Shown: positions 26,660 through 36,138, counted from the first letter of the stretch. The stretch is 64,000 nt of DNA from Pedobacter sp. Leaf194 (GCF_001423945.1 NZ_LMPU01000002.1:1-64000); one strand, 5' to 3'. A program made the numbers and translations. The notes: a model not told the origin generated them from the letters alone.

Positions 26660-27880
26660 CTATTTAAATCGAATTGCTTTTAATGGAGAAACCTTACTTA
26701 TTAGCAATGACGGAATAATTAGCACCGTAAGGCAAACAACAACCGTTATAACGTTTAAGCCCAGTACGTCGATAAAATGAAGCTCTATTGGGGCGTAGGC
26801 AAGAAAATATGAAGATTGATCTAATTTAAAAATATGGGTAGACTGCTGAATCAGGCCTAAACCAACGCCTAAAATATTTCCAAGCAATAATCCGATTCCA
26901 ATTAAGTAAGCCGCATTGTAAAGAAAGATTTTCATAATGCTCCAGTTGCTGGCGCCAAAAGATTTCAACATTCCTATCATGTTTGTTCGCTCCAAAATCA
27001 TTATCAGCAAAGCCGTAATCATATTAATAACTCCAACGATAAGCATCAAAATCAGCAACACATTTGTATTTACATCGAGCAAACCCAGCCAGGTAAAAAT
27101 GTTTGGAAAGTTTTCTTTGATGGAATAAGAGCGTAAACTTTGCGGCAACTCTTCAAAAACATGATCGGCAACCGGTTTAAGTTTATTAAAGTCTTTAATT
27201 CTGATTTCTATGCCGCCAATTTCTTCAGGTTTCCAGTTGTTTAAGCGCTTTACGATGTTCAGGTTTCCTAAAACAAAGCCTTTATCAATGTCTTCAACGC
27301 CAATATCATAAATCCCTACAATTTTAAATTTGCGTGGACGAAGTTGATTCTGAACGAAATACATGATAAAATCATCGCCTGTTTCAAGTTTCAGCCGGTT
27401 TGCTGTGTAATTAGAAACCAGTAACTCCTGCATTGCAGCGGTGCTATCAGAAAAATCTATTATCGTTCCGCTGATGATATGTTGCTTGATATATTCCCAA
27501 TTGTAAGTGCTATCAACACCTTTAAAGTTTATTCCTTCTATCTCATCATTAGCAGAAATAATTGCAGGTTTTGTAGCATAAGGATAGAAATATTGTGTAT
27601 TTGGATTGCTTTCCAGTTGCTTGCGGGTTTTCTTATCCAACACGAAAGGTGAATTTTCAAAGGAACTGTTTAAGTCGTACCGCGTAATTTGAATATCACC
27701 CAAAAACCCGCGAACTTTATCCTGAATTTCAGTTTTAAACCCTTTAATTATCGCTATCGAGAGGATCATTACCGCCAAACTCAGCATAACGCCTGCTATT
27801 GCGATACGAACGATGAGCTTGGAAAAGGTTCGTTCTGATTTTATGGCGATTCGCCCGGCTATAAAATATTCGAAATTCAA
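26660..27880 (-). CDS. LolC/LolE-type ABC transporter permease
   Basis: A 406-residue inner-membrane protein with the MacB/LolC-E plan: an N-terminal membrane segment after NFEYFIAGRIA, a large periplasmic MacB-like core (about 50-255), then three C-terminal segments of the FtsX type containing GVINMITALLIMILER and SFGASNWSIM, the coupling-helix region. It probably extracts lipoproteins for the outer membrane with an ATPase encoded elsewhere. Translation appears to start at TTG (27880), since the conserved N-terminal NFEYF block begins directly after it and no ATG precedes it. Confidence 0.88.
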   Translation of the reverse strand: MNFEYFIAGRIAIKSERTFSKLIVRIAIAGVMLSLAVMILSIAIIKGFKTEIQDKVRGFLGDIQITRYDLNSSFENSPFVLDKKTRKQLESNPNTQYFYPYATKPAIISANDEIEGINFKGVDSTYNWEYIKQHIISGTIIDFSDSTAAMQELLVSNYTANRLKLETGDDFIMYFVQNQLRPRKFKIVGIYDIGVEDIDKGFVLGNLNIVKRLNNWKPEEIGGIEIRIKDFNKLKPVADHVFEELPQSLRSYSIKENFPNIFTWLGLLDVNTNVLLILMLIVGVINMITALLIMILERTNMIGMLKSFGASNWSIMKIFLYNAAYLIGIGLLLGNILGVGLGLIQQSTHIFKLDQSSYFLAYAPIELHFIDVLGLNVITVVVCLTVLIIPSLLISKVSPLKAIRFK

Positions 27881-28040
27881 GGTGATAAATTTGTTGTGGC
27901 AAAAATGCTCAAATCCTTTTTAAAAATGGCACTTTTGAAAATAAATAAGCGTTGGTAAAAAATTCACTACGCTTACAACAATAATCAAAAAAGTGCTAAA
28001 TTGTTTTATTGTTGATTAAAAATGACTAAACCTATCGAAT

Positions 28041-29285
28041 ATGAAAACCAGTATCAGCTTTGCGCTTGCCAGTTTAATTGCGCTTTCTGCTTGTGGGCAA
28101 AACCCGCATGCTACAACTAAAGGCGACCATGTAAATTTGCATCCAATAAAGGCTAATCAAACCATTAAAACCGGCGCAGAACAAACTGAAAAGTATTTGC
28201 CTTTATTAAAAGGAAAACGTGTTGGCATGGTGGTAAACCCAACTTCAATAATTGGAGCCGCTACTTCGGTTGATAGTTTATTAAAACGCGGCGTAAAAAT
28301 TCAAAAAATATTTGGTCCTGAGCATGGTTTCCGGGGCGACGCAAGTGCAGGTGTTGTTGTTAACGATGCTGTAGACGCAAAAACCGGAATAAAAGCTGTT
28401 TCTCTTTATGGAAAGCACAGTACGCCGACAAAAGAGGACTTGGCTGATATCGACATCATGATTTTTGACATTCAAGATGTGGGCGTTCGTTTTTACACAT
28501 ACATAAACACCCTGCAACATGTTATGGAGGCTTGCGCAGCAAATAATAAAGAACTTTTAATTTTAGACCGGCCAAATCCAAACGGGTATTTGATTGATGG
28601 ACCTATTTTAGATCCTCAGTTTAAATCAGGGATAGGCATCCAACCTATTCCAATGGCGCATGGCCTAACAATTGCGGAGTATGCGCAAATGCTAAATGGC
28701 GAGGGCTGGCTAAGAGACAAGGTGAAATGTAAGATTACGATTATAAAAAACGCCAACTACAATCACGATATGGAATACACGCTTCCTGTGAAACCATCTC
28801 CAAACTTAAACACACAACAATCCATTTTATTATACCCAAGCACCTGCCTGTTCGAAGGAATTTACCTGAATCATGGTCGTGGTACACAATTTCCGTTTAC
28901 CGTAATTGGTGCGCCTTATTTAAAAGGAATTTATAACTTTTCATATACACCTACCGGGATAAAAGGGATGGCAGAAACACCAATTTTTAAGGATCAGGTT
29001 TGTTATGGAATTGATTTGAGAAACTACGACACAAACATTTTAAGGAAAGAAAAGAAAATCAACATCACCTGGTTAATAGACCTGTACAAGGCATCACCGA
29101 GAAAAGAAGATTTCTTTAATTCGACATTAAGTAACCAAACCATGCCAATTGAGCGCCTGGTTGGCGTGGCAGATTTTAGAAAGCAGGTAATTGCCGGCAA
29201 AAGTGAGCAGGAAATCAGGGCAAGCTGGGAACCGGGACTTTCCGCCTATAAAACCATGCGCAAAAAATATTTGCTTTACAACTAA
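28041..29285 (+). CDS. namZ: DUF1343 exo-beta-N-acetylmuramidase (NamZ-like) lipoprotein
   Basis: A 414-residue DUF1343 protein. The family includes NamZ, which removes terminal MurNAc from peptidoglycan fragments. Motifs: KGKRVGMVVNPTSI, FGPEHGFRGDASAG, IDIMIFDIQDVGVRFYTYI, LDRPNPNG and NHGRGTQFPF, all strongly conserved in the family. A lipoprotein signal ends with LSAC (Cys 18), placing it on a periplasm-facing or outer membrane. It likely recycles or scavenges cell-wall sugars. It is transcribed alone with a 160-base leader region shared with the divergent LolC/E-like gene. Confidence 0.9.
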   Translation: MKTSISFALASLIALSACGQNPHATTKGDHVNLHPIKANQTIKTGAEQTEKYLPLLKGKRVGMVVNPTSIIGAATSVDSLLKRGVKIQKIFGPEHGFRGDASAGVVVNDAVDAKTGIKAVSLYGKHSTPTKEDLADIDIMIFDIQDVGVRFYTYINTLQHVMEACAANNKELLILDRPNPNGYLIDGPILDPQFKSGIGIQPIPMAHGLTIAEYAQMLNGEGWLRDKVKCKITIIKNANYNHDMEYTLPVKPSPNLNTQQSILLYPSTCLFEGIYLNHGRGTQFPFTVIGAPYLKGIYNFSYTPTGIKGMAETPIFKDQVCYGIDLRNYDTNILRKEKKINITWLIDLYKASPRKEDFFNSTLSNQTMPIERLVGVADFRKQVIAGKSEQEIRASWEPGLSAYKTMRKKYLLYN

Positions 29286-29411
29286 AAGATTTACCGCTAA
29301 CAGAATTCAAACAATGTTTAACAGTAAGTTGTTCTAATGTTGAAACAACTGAATAACTCGCAATAAGTAAGTTTTAAAGCAGTTGTTAGTTTAAATTCAA
29401 TCATCAATATT

Positions 29412-29618
29412 ATGAGCGGACCAAAAGTTAAAAGTGATAAACCCGGAAGCAACTACGAAGAGGAAGTACCGAAGGGGAGAGCGCCTGTTGATAAGAAAAC
29501 GGTTAGAAAACCTAACGACAGTACGCCAAACAAACCTGTTAAAACGCCAAACCCGGCTGAGCGGAGAGAAAATGAGGAACAGCCAGTTCACTCCATCAAA
29601 AAAGCGCCTAAAGAATAA
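29412..29618 (+). CDS. Small disordered, highly charged protein
   Basis: A 68-residue protein made almost only of Lys, Pro, Glu, Asn, Ser and Arg, with no hydrophobic core, and therefore probably disordered. It starts MSGPKVKSD and ends KKAPKE. An alternative frame (29434-29646) overlaps it but runs into the histidine kinase gene and looks less natural. A perfect 10-base-pair hairpin with T-tract (29626-29659) follows closely, which supports a real transcript. No family recognised. Confidence 0.6.
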   Translation: MSGPKVKSDKPGSNYEEEVPKGRAPVDKKTVRKPNDSTPNKPVKTPNPAERRENEEQPVHSIKKAPKE

Positions 29619-29625
29619 CTCGAGT

Positions 29626-29664
29626 TTGATTACACTGATTTACTAATTGGTGTAATCAACTTTT
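29626..29664. terminator. Bidirectional terminator between the small protein and the histidine kinase
   Basis: TTGATTACAC pairs perfectly with GTGTAATCAA across a 14-base loop, followed by CTTTT on the plus strand. It overlaps the last codons and stop of the convergent histidine kinase gene. Confidence 0.7.
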
Positions 29665-31502
29665 AGCGCAAAATAGAAAGTAGAACCTTCGTTTTCAATG
29701 CTATCCAGCCATATCTTTCCGCGTTCACCTTTCACAATTTCTGAAGAGATATATAAACCTAATCCTAATCCAGGATAAGTGTGCTGCAAGTTTCCGCTGA
29801 CGCGATAAAACTGGTCAAACACTAAATGCTGTAGTTCTTCAGATATACCAATTCCATAATCTCGAACGCTAAGAATAACCTCGCCCTCTTTTACATAACT
29901 CCTTACCAAAATCTCGTTCGCATCTGTAGAATATTTAATTGCGTTAGATAAGAAGTTGATAATCACCTGTCCAATCCGCTCCTTATCGGCAAAAACTGTA
30001 GCATTACTAGCCAGTTCAACGTTCATTTTGTGCTGGGAAGTGGTATGCTGTACATCATCAACAATATCCTGTACAAGAAAATCAAATTCAAATTTTACGG
30101 GATTGAAAGTCATTTTACCAGATTGAATTTTGGTCACGTCCAGCAAATCGCCAATTAAACCTGTTAGCCTGTTCAACTGTAAATCCATACGCTTCACCAT
30201 ATTCGCCTTCTTTTCGTCGCCCTCGCTCCTTATCATCCTTTCCAGCACCTGGGCATAAGCTTTAATGCTGGTAACAGGCGTTTTCAATTCGTGACTTGCT
30301 ATGCCTAAAAATTCGTCTTTTTGCTTTTGTAACTGTACCTGCTTGGTAACATCAATGGCTGCGTGTAAAATCGCGTAAACGCTGCCTTCAGCATCGCGAA
30401 GAGGTTTGTAGGTAAAGTTAAACCATCGCTCTTTAAGTTCTCCATTAACCATTAAATTGGCCGCTTGCTGGTCTGCATGGTAGGCAATTCCAGAACGGAA
30501 TACCTCTTGCAGAAGCGGAATAAATGGCTGACCAACAAGTTCTGGAATGCCTTCAGCCATCGTTTTTCCGATGATACTAATATCTTTATCCCACAGCTTT
30601 AACATTTCATTATTAGCAATCTTAATGACGATGTTTTCCGTTTCGTATAGCGCAGTAGGCATTGGGTTTTCGAGCACCAGATTTCGAAATCTTGCTTCAC
30701 TTTCTTTAAAGGCATTTTTGGAAATAACCTGTGTAGTAATTTCATTTGCTACAACCATTATACCACTTACTGCTCCATTCTTATCACGTATTGGGTCATA
30801 AACAAAGTTGAAATAGTAATCTCCTAAAACTCCGTTACGTTCAAGTCTTGCCAGGGTTTCGTAGCCGTAATGAGCAACCCCACTCTCCAGAACATCTTTT
30901 AACAACCTAGGAAAGGGCTGATTAATTATTTCTGGCAATCCTTCAATAAGTTTTAAACCAATTATGTCTTTATTCTTACCCCAAATCTTTAGCAGCTCAT
31001 CATTTACATCCTCAATAATGAGGTCTGTTCCCCGCAAAATACCAATTGCCACTGGCGCATCGTAAATCATCTGGCGAAAAAGTGCTTCGCTTTCCTTAAC
31101 TTGTTGCTTCGCATTTACAAGTTCGGTAACATCGGTTGCGTTGTTCAAAATTGCCCAAACATTGCCTTTGTCGTCTTTTAGTGGCTTATAAATAAAGTCG
31201 AAATAGAACGTTTGTAAAACACCATTGTTCATTAGTTCTACTTTATCTTCTTTAGCTTCGTAAGGGGTTCCGGTTTCGAAAACGTCTTTGAGAATCTGAA
31301 TAAAAGGCTGACCTTCTAATTCAGGCAATGCAGCTGCCAGCTCCATCCCTTTTACGGAGTCATCTTTACCCCAGGCGTTTAGCATGGCTTTATTCGCAAC
31401 AGAGATAATCATATCCCGACCAACATATAAGCCAATCGGCATCTCTGATTCTTCTATCAGAATATTAAATAAATCGTTTTTAGCTTGAAAATTTATGTGC
31501 AT
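29643..31502 (-). CDS. Cytoplasmic histidine kinase with three tandem PAS domains
   Basis: A 619-residue sensor kinase without membrane segments. Three PAS domains of about 125 residues (roughly 5-130, 130-260, 260-385) are clearly copies of one another: each has a NxE/KML-x-WGK/WDK block, a GQPF/NQPF block, an F-x-F-x-Y-x-P-L/I-R/K-D block and a D-x-T/E-I-T end. The kinase core has the H box ASHELKTP (His about 404), N box NFLSNAIKYS, G1 DYGIGIS and G2 GLGLGLYIS. No response regulator is adjacent. I choose the ATG at 31502 over an in-frame TTG at 31514, because a -7 promoter box covers the latter. Confidence 0.92.
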   Translation of the reverse strand: MHINFQAKNDLFNILIEESEMPIGLYVGRDMIISVANKAMLNAWGKDDSVKGMELAAALPELEGQPFIQILKDVFETGTPYEAKEDKVELMNNGVLQTFYFDFIYKPLKDDKGNVWAILNNATDVTELVNAKQQVKESEALFRQMIYDAPVAIGILRGTDLIIEDVNDELLKIWGKNKDIIGLKLIEGLPEIINQPFPRLLKDVLESGVAHYGYETLARLERNGVLGDYYFNFVYDPIRDKNGAVSGIMVVANEITTQVISKNAFKESEARFRNLVLENPMPTALYETENIVIKIANNEMLKLWDKDISIIGKTMAEGIPELVGQPFIPLLQEVFRSGIAYHADQQAANLMVNGELKERWFNFTYKPLRDAEGSVYAILHAAIDVTKQVQLQKQKDEFLGIASHELKTPVTSIKAYAQVLERMIRSEGDEKKANMVKRMDLQLNRLTGLIGDLLDVTKIQSGKMTFNPVKFEFDFLVQDIVDDVQHTTSQHKMNVELASNATVFADKERIGQVIINFLSNAIKYSTDANEILVRSYVKEGEVILSVRDYGIGISEELQHLVFDQFYRVSGNLQHTYPGLGLGLYISSEIVKGERGKIWLDSIENEGSTFYFALKVDYTN

Positions 31503-31511
31503 AAAGGGAAA

Positions 31512-31519
31512 CAAATATA
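31512..31519 (-). promoter_or_regulatory. Candidate -7 promoter box for the histidine kinase
   Basis: Minus-strand TATATTTG fits TAnnTTTG and ends nine bases before the ATG at 31502, so the transcript would have almost no leader. No clear -33 box. It lies inside an imperfect inverted repeat (31507-31540) overlapping the end of the topoisomerase gene. Confidence 0.35.
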
Positions 31520-31527
31520 AAATGTTT

Positions 31528-32574
31528 TTATTTGCTTCCCGTCGATTTTAAAAAAGATAACAGCACTTTCTCATCGTGCTCGAGGCTAAGTTTTCCGATG
31601 GCTTTTTTGTTATTCATCTTCTTCATGTATTTCTCGAGTTCATTATTCTCGTAGGCCGAAATCAACAAAGGGTATACGTAAGAACTTTTGCACACGGCCC
31701 GTGTGTTGCCTAACTTTTTGGCCACACAATCTAGAACACTAACAACTGTTTTTTTACTGTTGAGGTTAAAATTTTCATCGGCACTACATTTCGAAAATTG
31801 CCTTAATGCCTCGAGGGTGCCGCCCCAGGTTCTAAAATCCTTAGCTGTAAAATCGCTGCCCGTAATTTCTTTAATATAGTTATTGATTTTTCCGGAGTCG
31901 ATTCCCCGATGTTCTTTCCCGTTAGAGTAAAATTGGAACAAGTCCTGACCAGGAATATCGCGACATTTTTTAACCAGTTTGGCCAATGTTCTATCGTTCA
32001 ACTCAACGTTTTGGCGCACGCCTTTTTTGCCGATAAAATCGATATTAATTTTGCTGCCGTTAATTTTTACATGCTTATCTCTTAAGGTTGTAAGTCCGAA
32101 AGAGCCATAAAGCTGCTTATAACTCTCATTACCAACCCTAATTAATGTTTTTTGCAGTACATCTACCGATATGGCCAAAACCTTGCGTTCGTCGAGCTCC
32201 TTTCGGTTCAAATCCTTCATCAACCTCTTTCTGGCTTCAGGTAGTGCCTTACCAAACTCGTACAACCTAAAATACTTATCTTCGGAACGTCTGCTTGTCC
32301 ATTTTGGATGATATTTGTACTGTTTCCTTCCGGCCGCATCGGTACCGGTTACCTGCAGGTATGCATTTGGCTTGTTGGCAATCCAAACATTTTGCCAGGC
32401 AGGAGGAATAACTAATGATTTTATCCTGTCAAGATGTTTTTCATCGGTAATTTTGTGGCCATTTTTGTCTTCGTAGTAAAACTTGCCAGGTTTACCCTTT
32501 CTGTAAAATCCAGGCATAGAATCAGTTACGTAAACCAATCCACTAGCCTTTACAACATCTTTGCCTTGTACCAT
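31528..32574 (-). CDS. DNA topoisomerase IB
   Basis: A 348-residue poxvirus-type type IB topoisomerase, which relaxes supercoils through a 3'-phosphotyrosine link. The N-terminal domain carries LVIPPAWQNVWI and QYKYHPKW; the catalytic domain has the Arg/Lys residues around TTLRDKHVKING, DFRTWGGTLEA, and the likely nucleophile Tyr in CKSSYVYP near residue 300. Bacterial members of this size are well known. The histidine kinase gene follows on the same strand, 25 bases after its stop. Confidence 0.9.
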   Translation of the reverse strand: MVQGKDVVKASGLVYVTDSMPGFYRKGKPGKFYYEDKNGHKITDEKHLDRIKSLVIPPAWQNVWIANKPNAYLQVTGTDAAGRKQYKYHPKWTSRRSEDKYFRLYEFGKALPEARKRLMKDLNRKELDERKVLAISVDVLQKTLIRVGNESYKQLYGSFGLTTLRDKHVKINGSKINIDFIGKKGVRQNVELNDRTLAKLVKKCRDIPGQDLFQFYSNGKEHRGIDSGKINNYIKEITGSDFTAKDFRTWGGTLEALRQFSKCSADENFNLNSKKTVVSVLDCVAKKLGNTRAVCKSSYVYPLLISAYENNELEKYMKKMNNKKAIGKLSLEHDEKVLLSFLKSTGSK

Positions 32575-32662
32575 TTTTACCTTTAAGGATGATTTTTTTT
32601 AGTTATTTTGCAAAACTTAATCTAACGCTTCTCGTTATTTACAAACACACAACACCTTTCTC

Positions 32663-33574
32663 ATGAAAATAGTTTTTATGGGCACGCCTGATTTCGCGGT
32701 AGCCTCTTTAGATGCCCTGGTTAAAGCCGAATTCGATATTGTAGCAGTAATTACTGCTCCTGATAAGCCAGCAGGACGAGGCCAAAAACTAAATGAAAGT
32801 GCAGTAAAAAAATATGCTGTTGAAAAAGGAATTCCAGTGTTGCAACCCGAGAAACTTAAAAATCCGGAGTTCCTCGAAACGCTGAAATCTTATGAGGCTG
32901 ATTTACAAGTTGTGGTAGCATTTAGAATGTTGCCCGAAGTGGTTTGGAATATGCCACCGAAAGGAACTATCAATTTACACGGCTCCTTGTTGCCGCAATA
33001 TCGGGGTGCCGCACCAATAAATCATGCAATAATTAACGGAGAACAGGAAAGCGGTGTAACTACTTTTTTTCTAACACACGAAATCGATACCGGCGATATC
33101 ATTTTGAGCGACAGCACGCCAATTGCGGATGATGAAACTGCCGGAGAGTTGCACGATAAATTAATGATTATCGGTGCAAACCTGTTAGTTAAAACAGTAA
33201 AAGCAATTGAAGGTGGCAATTTTACAGAACAACCGCAGCCACAAATCGATGTGTTAAAGCATGCGCCTAAAATATTTAAAGAGGATTGCAAAATAGACTG
33301 GAATAATTCCGCTAAACAAGTACACAATCTTATCAGAGGTTTAAGTCCTTACCCAACTGCATTTACAATATTAAACGATAAGGTATTGAAAATTTTCAAA
33401 GCAGAAATAGAAGATAAAGAACCCGGTATTGCTGCTGGCGGATTTTTGACCGATGGAAAGACATTTCTAAAGTTTGCCACCAAAGACGGCTTCATTAAAC
33501 TTCTGGATATTCAATATGAAGGAAAAAAGAGAATGCTTATTGAAGACTTTTTAAGAGGAATGAGGCTGACCTAA
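32663..33574 (+). CDS. fmt: Methionyl-tRNA formyltransferase
   Basis: A 303-residue enzyme that formylates initiator Met-tRNA using 10-formyl-THF. The N-terminus has MGTPDFAV; the catalytic region has NLHGSLLPQYRGAAPINHAIINGE (Asn, His and the SLLP loop; the motif runs about 104-127) and the catalytic Asp in HEIDTGDI. The C-terminal OB-fold tRNA-binding domain is present (about 205-303). Normal length. It is transcribed alone and convergent with the class IV aminotransferase gene. Confidence 0.95.
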   Translation: MKIVFMGTPDFAVASLDALVKAEFDIVAVITAPDKPAGRGQKLNESAVKKYAVEKGIPVLQPEKLKNPEFLETLKSYEADLQVVVAFRMLPEVVWNMPPKGTINLHGSLLPQYRGAAPINHAIINGEQESGVTTFFLTHEIDTGDIILSDSTPIADDETAGELHDKLMIIGANLLVKTVKAIEGGNFTEQPQPQIDVLKHAPKIFKEDCKIDWNNSAKQVHNLIRGLSPYPTAFTILNDKVLKIFKAEIEDKEPGIAAGGFLTDGKTFLKFATKDGFIKLLDIQYEGKKRMLIEDFLRGMRLT

Positions 33575-33679
33575 CAGGCGGTTGAGGACGGATTTTTTTG
33601 CTTGGCAGCTTACTTGTGTAATTCACTTAAGTCCGCGAATTTAGGAATTTGAAGAATTAAAACTGGTAACTGCAATCAG

Positions 33680-34519
33680 CTAAAGCGCATTTAATTTTTC
33701 GATAAGAAATTTAGAAACTTCATTAAAGTATCGTTTCCTGCCATAACCCATTACCCATTGAATGCCTTGTGTTGCGTTTGTAATAAAAACCTCTTCGGCT
33801 TCCCTTAAAATTTCTGGATTAATCTGCGCTTCAATTAAATCTAAATCGTTCATTTTAGCCAGCTGCATAATCGCTGTGCGCATAACGCCACTAACACAAC
33901 CTTCGGTTAAAGCGGGTGTGTAAATTTTATTATCATAAACAACAAAAACGTTTGCGCTTATGCTTTCACATAAAAAGCCGTGCTGGTTCAAAATTATAGC
34001 TTCATCTAAGCGATTTTGGCTTTTGAATATACCGGCCATTACATACAACAATGCATTCGAGGTTTTGAAGTTAGAAAGCTTGTTAACAGGTTTAGTTAAT
34101 TCATCAAAAACATCTATGATTAGACCTTTATTGTTTAACTCGTAAGCATCGCTTTTTAATGTTACGCCTTCCAAAACATAACCTGCTTTATTAATTTCTG
34201 GTGTGTACACGCCGGCGCCCTGCCGGTAAACAGAAAGTCGGAAACGCACATTCCCGCTCCACCGGTTTTTTTTAACGAGGTCTGCTGTTTTCTGCCTGAT
34301 GAAGTAATCATCCATCAAAGCATGTCCTTCCATTTTAAGGGTTTTCATGCCCGCAACAAGCCTGTCGGCATGTAAATCTGCAAATTGCAGTTTTCCCTTA
34401 ATCATGCGCATGCTCTCAAACAGTCCATCTCCAAATTTGAAACCTCTGTTTGAAGCGGTTAAAACAGGCGTATCAACTAATTGAAATTCATCATTAAATA
34501 AAAGGTAAGGTTGCGACAT
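33680..34519 (-). CDS. pabC: Class IV aminotransferase, probably aminodeoxychorismate lyase
   Basis: A 279-residue PLP enzyme of the branched-chain aminotransferase/ADC-lyase fold. The N-terminal NRGFKFGDGLFESMRM is the typical PabC/IlvE block, and the PLP Lys is probably in NKLSNFKTSN. The C-terminal SANVFVVYDNKIYTP, CVSGVMRT and FITNATQGIQWV blocks are conserved. It could be a D-amino-acid or branched-chain aminotransferase instead; a pabB gene 13 kb away makes ADC lyase (folate route) plausible. The start is the ATG at 34519, two bases after the RluA-family gene; a longer start would overlap that gene. Confidence 0.82.
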   Translation of the reverse strand: MSQPYLLFNDEFQLVDTPVLTASNRGFKFGDGLFESMRMIKGKLQFADLHADRLVAGMKTLKMEGHALMDDYFIRQKTADLVKKNRWSGNVRFRLSVYRQGAGVYTPEINKAGYVLEGVTLKSDAYELNNKGLIIDVFDELTKPVNKLSNFKTSNALLYVMAGIFKSQNRLDEAIILNQHGFLCESISANVFVVYDNKIYTPALTEGCVSGVMRTAIMQLAKMNDLDLIEAQINPEILREAEEVFITNATQGIQWVMGYGRKRYFNEVSKFLIEKLNAL

Positions 34520-34521
34520 AA

Positions 34522-35550
34522 TTAAGAGGCAGCTATATAATTTTCCCACTTATTTAATGCGGCCTTAAAATCGGTAGGAAGTGGCGATTCAAAGTACATG
34601 TATTCTTTTGTATTTGGATGAATGAAACCCAAACTTTGCGCATGCAACGCTTGTCTGGGTAGTAATTCAAAACAGTTATCCACAAATTGTTTGTACTTGT
34701 TAAACGTAGTTCCTTTCAAAATCTTATCGCCACCATACATCGCGTCATTAAATAATGGATGGCCAATGTGTTGCATATGTGCTCGGATTTGATGTGTTCT
34801 CCCGGTTTCCAGTTCGCAACTAATAAGCGTAACGTAGCCTAAGCGCTTCAAAACTTTATAATGCGTTACAGACCACTTCCCTTTTTCTTCATCATCATAA
34901 ATATCCATGACACGGCGATCTTTAACACTTCTTCCGATGTATCCGCTCACCGATCCATCGCTTTCAATATCGCCCCAAGCTAGAGCGATGTACTTTCTGG
35001 TAATGCTGTGATCGAAAAACTGCCTCGCTAAATGCGTTATAGATTTTTCATTTTTACTGATAAGCAGTAAACCCGACGTGTCTTTATCAATCCGGTGCAC
35101 TAAACCAGGTCTTCCATCATTTCCCGGCAGTTGAGGCAGTTGCTCAAAATGAAAGGCCAGTGCATTTACAAGTGTGCCGGTATAATTGTTAAAACCAGGA
35201 TGCACGACCATTCCTGCTGCCTTGTTTACAACAAGCAAATCGCTGTCTTCATAAATAATATCAAGCGGCAAATCTTCCGGGTAAACTTCGGTATCACGGG
35301 GAGGATGTGGTAAGACTATGGAAATCTCGTCGGCAGGTTTTACTTTATAACTGGCCTTAATTTGCTTCTGATTCACCAGGACATTTCCAGCATCAATTGC
35401 ATTCTGTATTCGGTTTCGTGAAGCATTTTCCACACGAACCATCAAAAATTTATCAATTCGAAGAAGCGATTGCCCCTTATCAACAATTATTTTTAAATGT
35501 TCATATAATTCCTGCTCTTCCGATTCCTGCAATTCAACCACTTTTTCCAT
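34522..35550 (-). CDS. rluD: RluA family pseudouridine synthase (RluD-like)
   Basis: A 342-residue enzyme that makes pseudouridines in large-subunit rRNA. An N-terminal S4 RNA-binding domain (about 20-80) precedes the catalytic domain with HRIDKDTSGLLLISKN, whose Asp is the nucleophile, and with GRTHQIRAHMQHIGHPLFND. It is RluD-like by layout, but the exact rRNA sites cannot be deduced. The start is the ATG at 35550; an in-frame upstream start at 35577 is less likely. The PabC-like gene follows two bases after its stop, a probable operon. Confidence 0.9.
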   Translation of the reverse strand: MEKVVELQESEEQELYEHLKIIVDKGQSLLRIDKFLMVRVENASRNRIQNAIDAGNVLVNQKQIKASYKVKPADEISIVLPHPPRDTEVYPEDLPLDIIYEDSDLLVVNKAAGMVVHPGFNNYTGTLVNALAFHFEQLPQLPGNDGRPGLVHRIDKDTSGLLLISKNEKSITHLARQFFDHSITRKYIALAWGDIESDGSVSGYIGRSVKDRRVMDIYDDEEKGKWSVTHYKVLKRLGYVTLISCELETGRTHQIRAHMQHIGHPLFNDAMYGGDKILKGTTFNKYKQFVDNCFELLPRQALHAQSLGFIHPNTKEYMYFESPLPTDFKAALNKWENYIAAS

Positions 35551-35795
35551 CCCGCAAAAATAATCTTTTAAACCCAAGATTTTCGATTCATTTTATAATA
35601 AGGACAAAGAACCACGCTTCGGATGAATTACTAAGCCCGTAAAACTTTCATAGAAACGTGATTTTTTTTAGCCATAGGATTAAGAAGAAAGTGAGCTTTA
35701 TATATACTTTAAGCACAAAATGATGGTTAGGTAACATGGAATTAACAATGATACCGTATCTTTGAATAATCAAAAAAAAGTAAAACGCCCTCAAA

Positions 35796-35885
35796 ATGAA
35801 AATCTTAACAGCAAAACAAACCGAAATCAACCACCTTTATAACAGGTGTTGCGCTTTTAGCAAAACAAACTCAGAGAATTTTTAA
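35796..35885 (+). CDS. Possible 29-residue peptide behind a promoter-like box
   Basis: ATG-to-TAA frame starting MKILTAKQTEINHLYNR and ending SKTNSENF, with two adjacent Cys. It lies 31 bases after TATCTTTG (35757-35764), a match to the -7 consensus. The first residues resemble the start of longer proteins, so it may be a decayed gene or a genuine small peptide. Weak support. Confidence 0.18.
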   Translation: MKILTAKQTEINHLYNRCCAFSKTNSENF

Positions 35886-36003
35886 TGGCTTAAATTTCAA
35901 ATCAACATATCATTAAAAATAAGTTAAATTTAATATAATCTACCCCACCAGAAAAAAGTTGGCTTGCTATTTGCTGACTAATGCATACCTAATCATTTTA
36001 TCT

Positions 36004-36081
36004 ATGAAAAATTTTACTCAGAATGTAAAGATCGTTCTTAATTTTTTTCCTTATCTAGTAAGGAAAATATATTTCAAATAA
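36004..36081 (+). CDS. Possible 25-residue cationic peptide followed by a terminator
   Basis: ATG-to-TAA frame; the peptide starts MKNFTQNVKIVLNFFPY and ends LVRKIYFK. It has five Lys/Arg, five aromatic residues and no acidic residue. A strong terminator follows 27 bases after its stop, which would make a small discrete transcript. No family recognised. It resembles the peptide at 15534-15620 in charge and in its KIY-aromatic end. Confidence 0.25.
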   Translation: MKNFTQNVKIVLNFFPYLVRKIYFK

Positions 36082-36108
36082 CTAATTATTTGAATAAGTA
36101 ACAAAAAA

Positions 36109-36138
36109 ACACCTGCAAATTGCAGGTGTTTTTTATTT
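36109..36138 (+). terminator. Strong terminator just before a start codon
   Basis: ACACCTGCA pairs perfectly with TGCAGGTGT across a three-base loop, flanked by A-runs on the left and T-runs on the right, so it could work in both directions. Its T-tract ends about six bases before the GTG start at 36145. Confidence 0.8.

Noticed and set aside
29434..29646. Alternative frame over the small disordered protein
   Set aside because: It runs across the terminator and into the histidine kinase stop, and the frame at 29412-29618 ends before the terminator.
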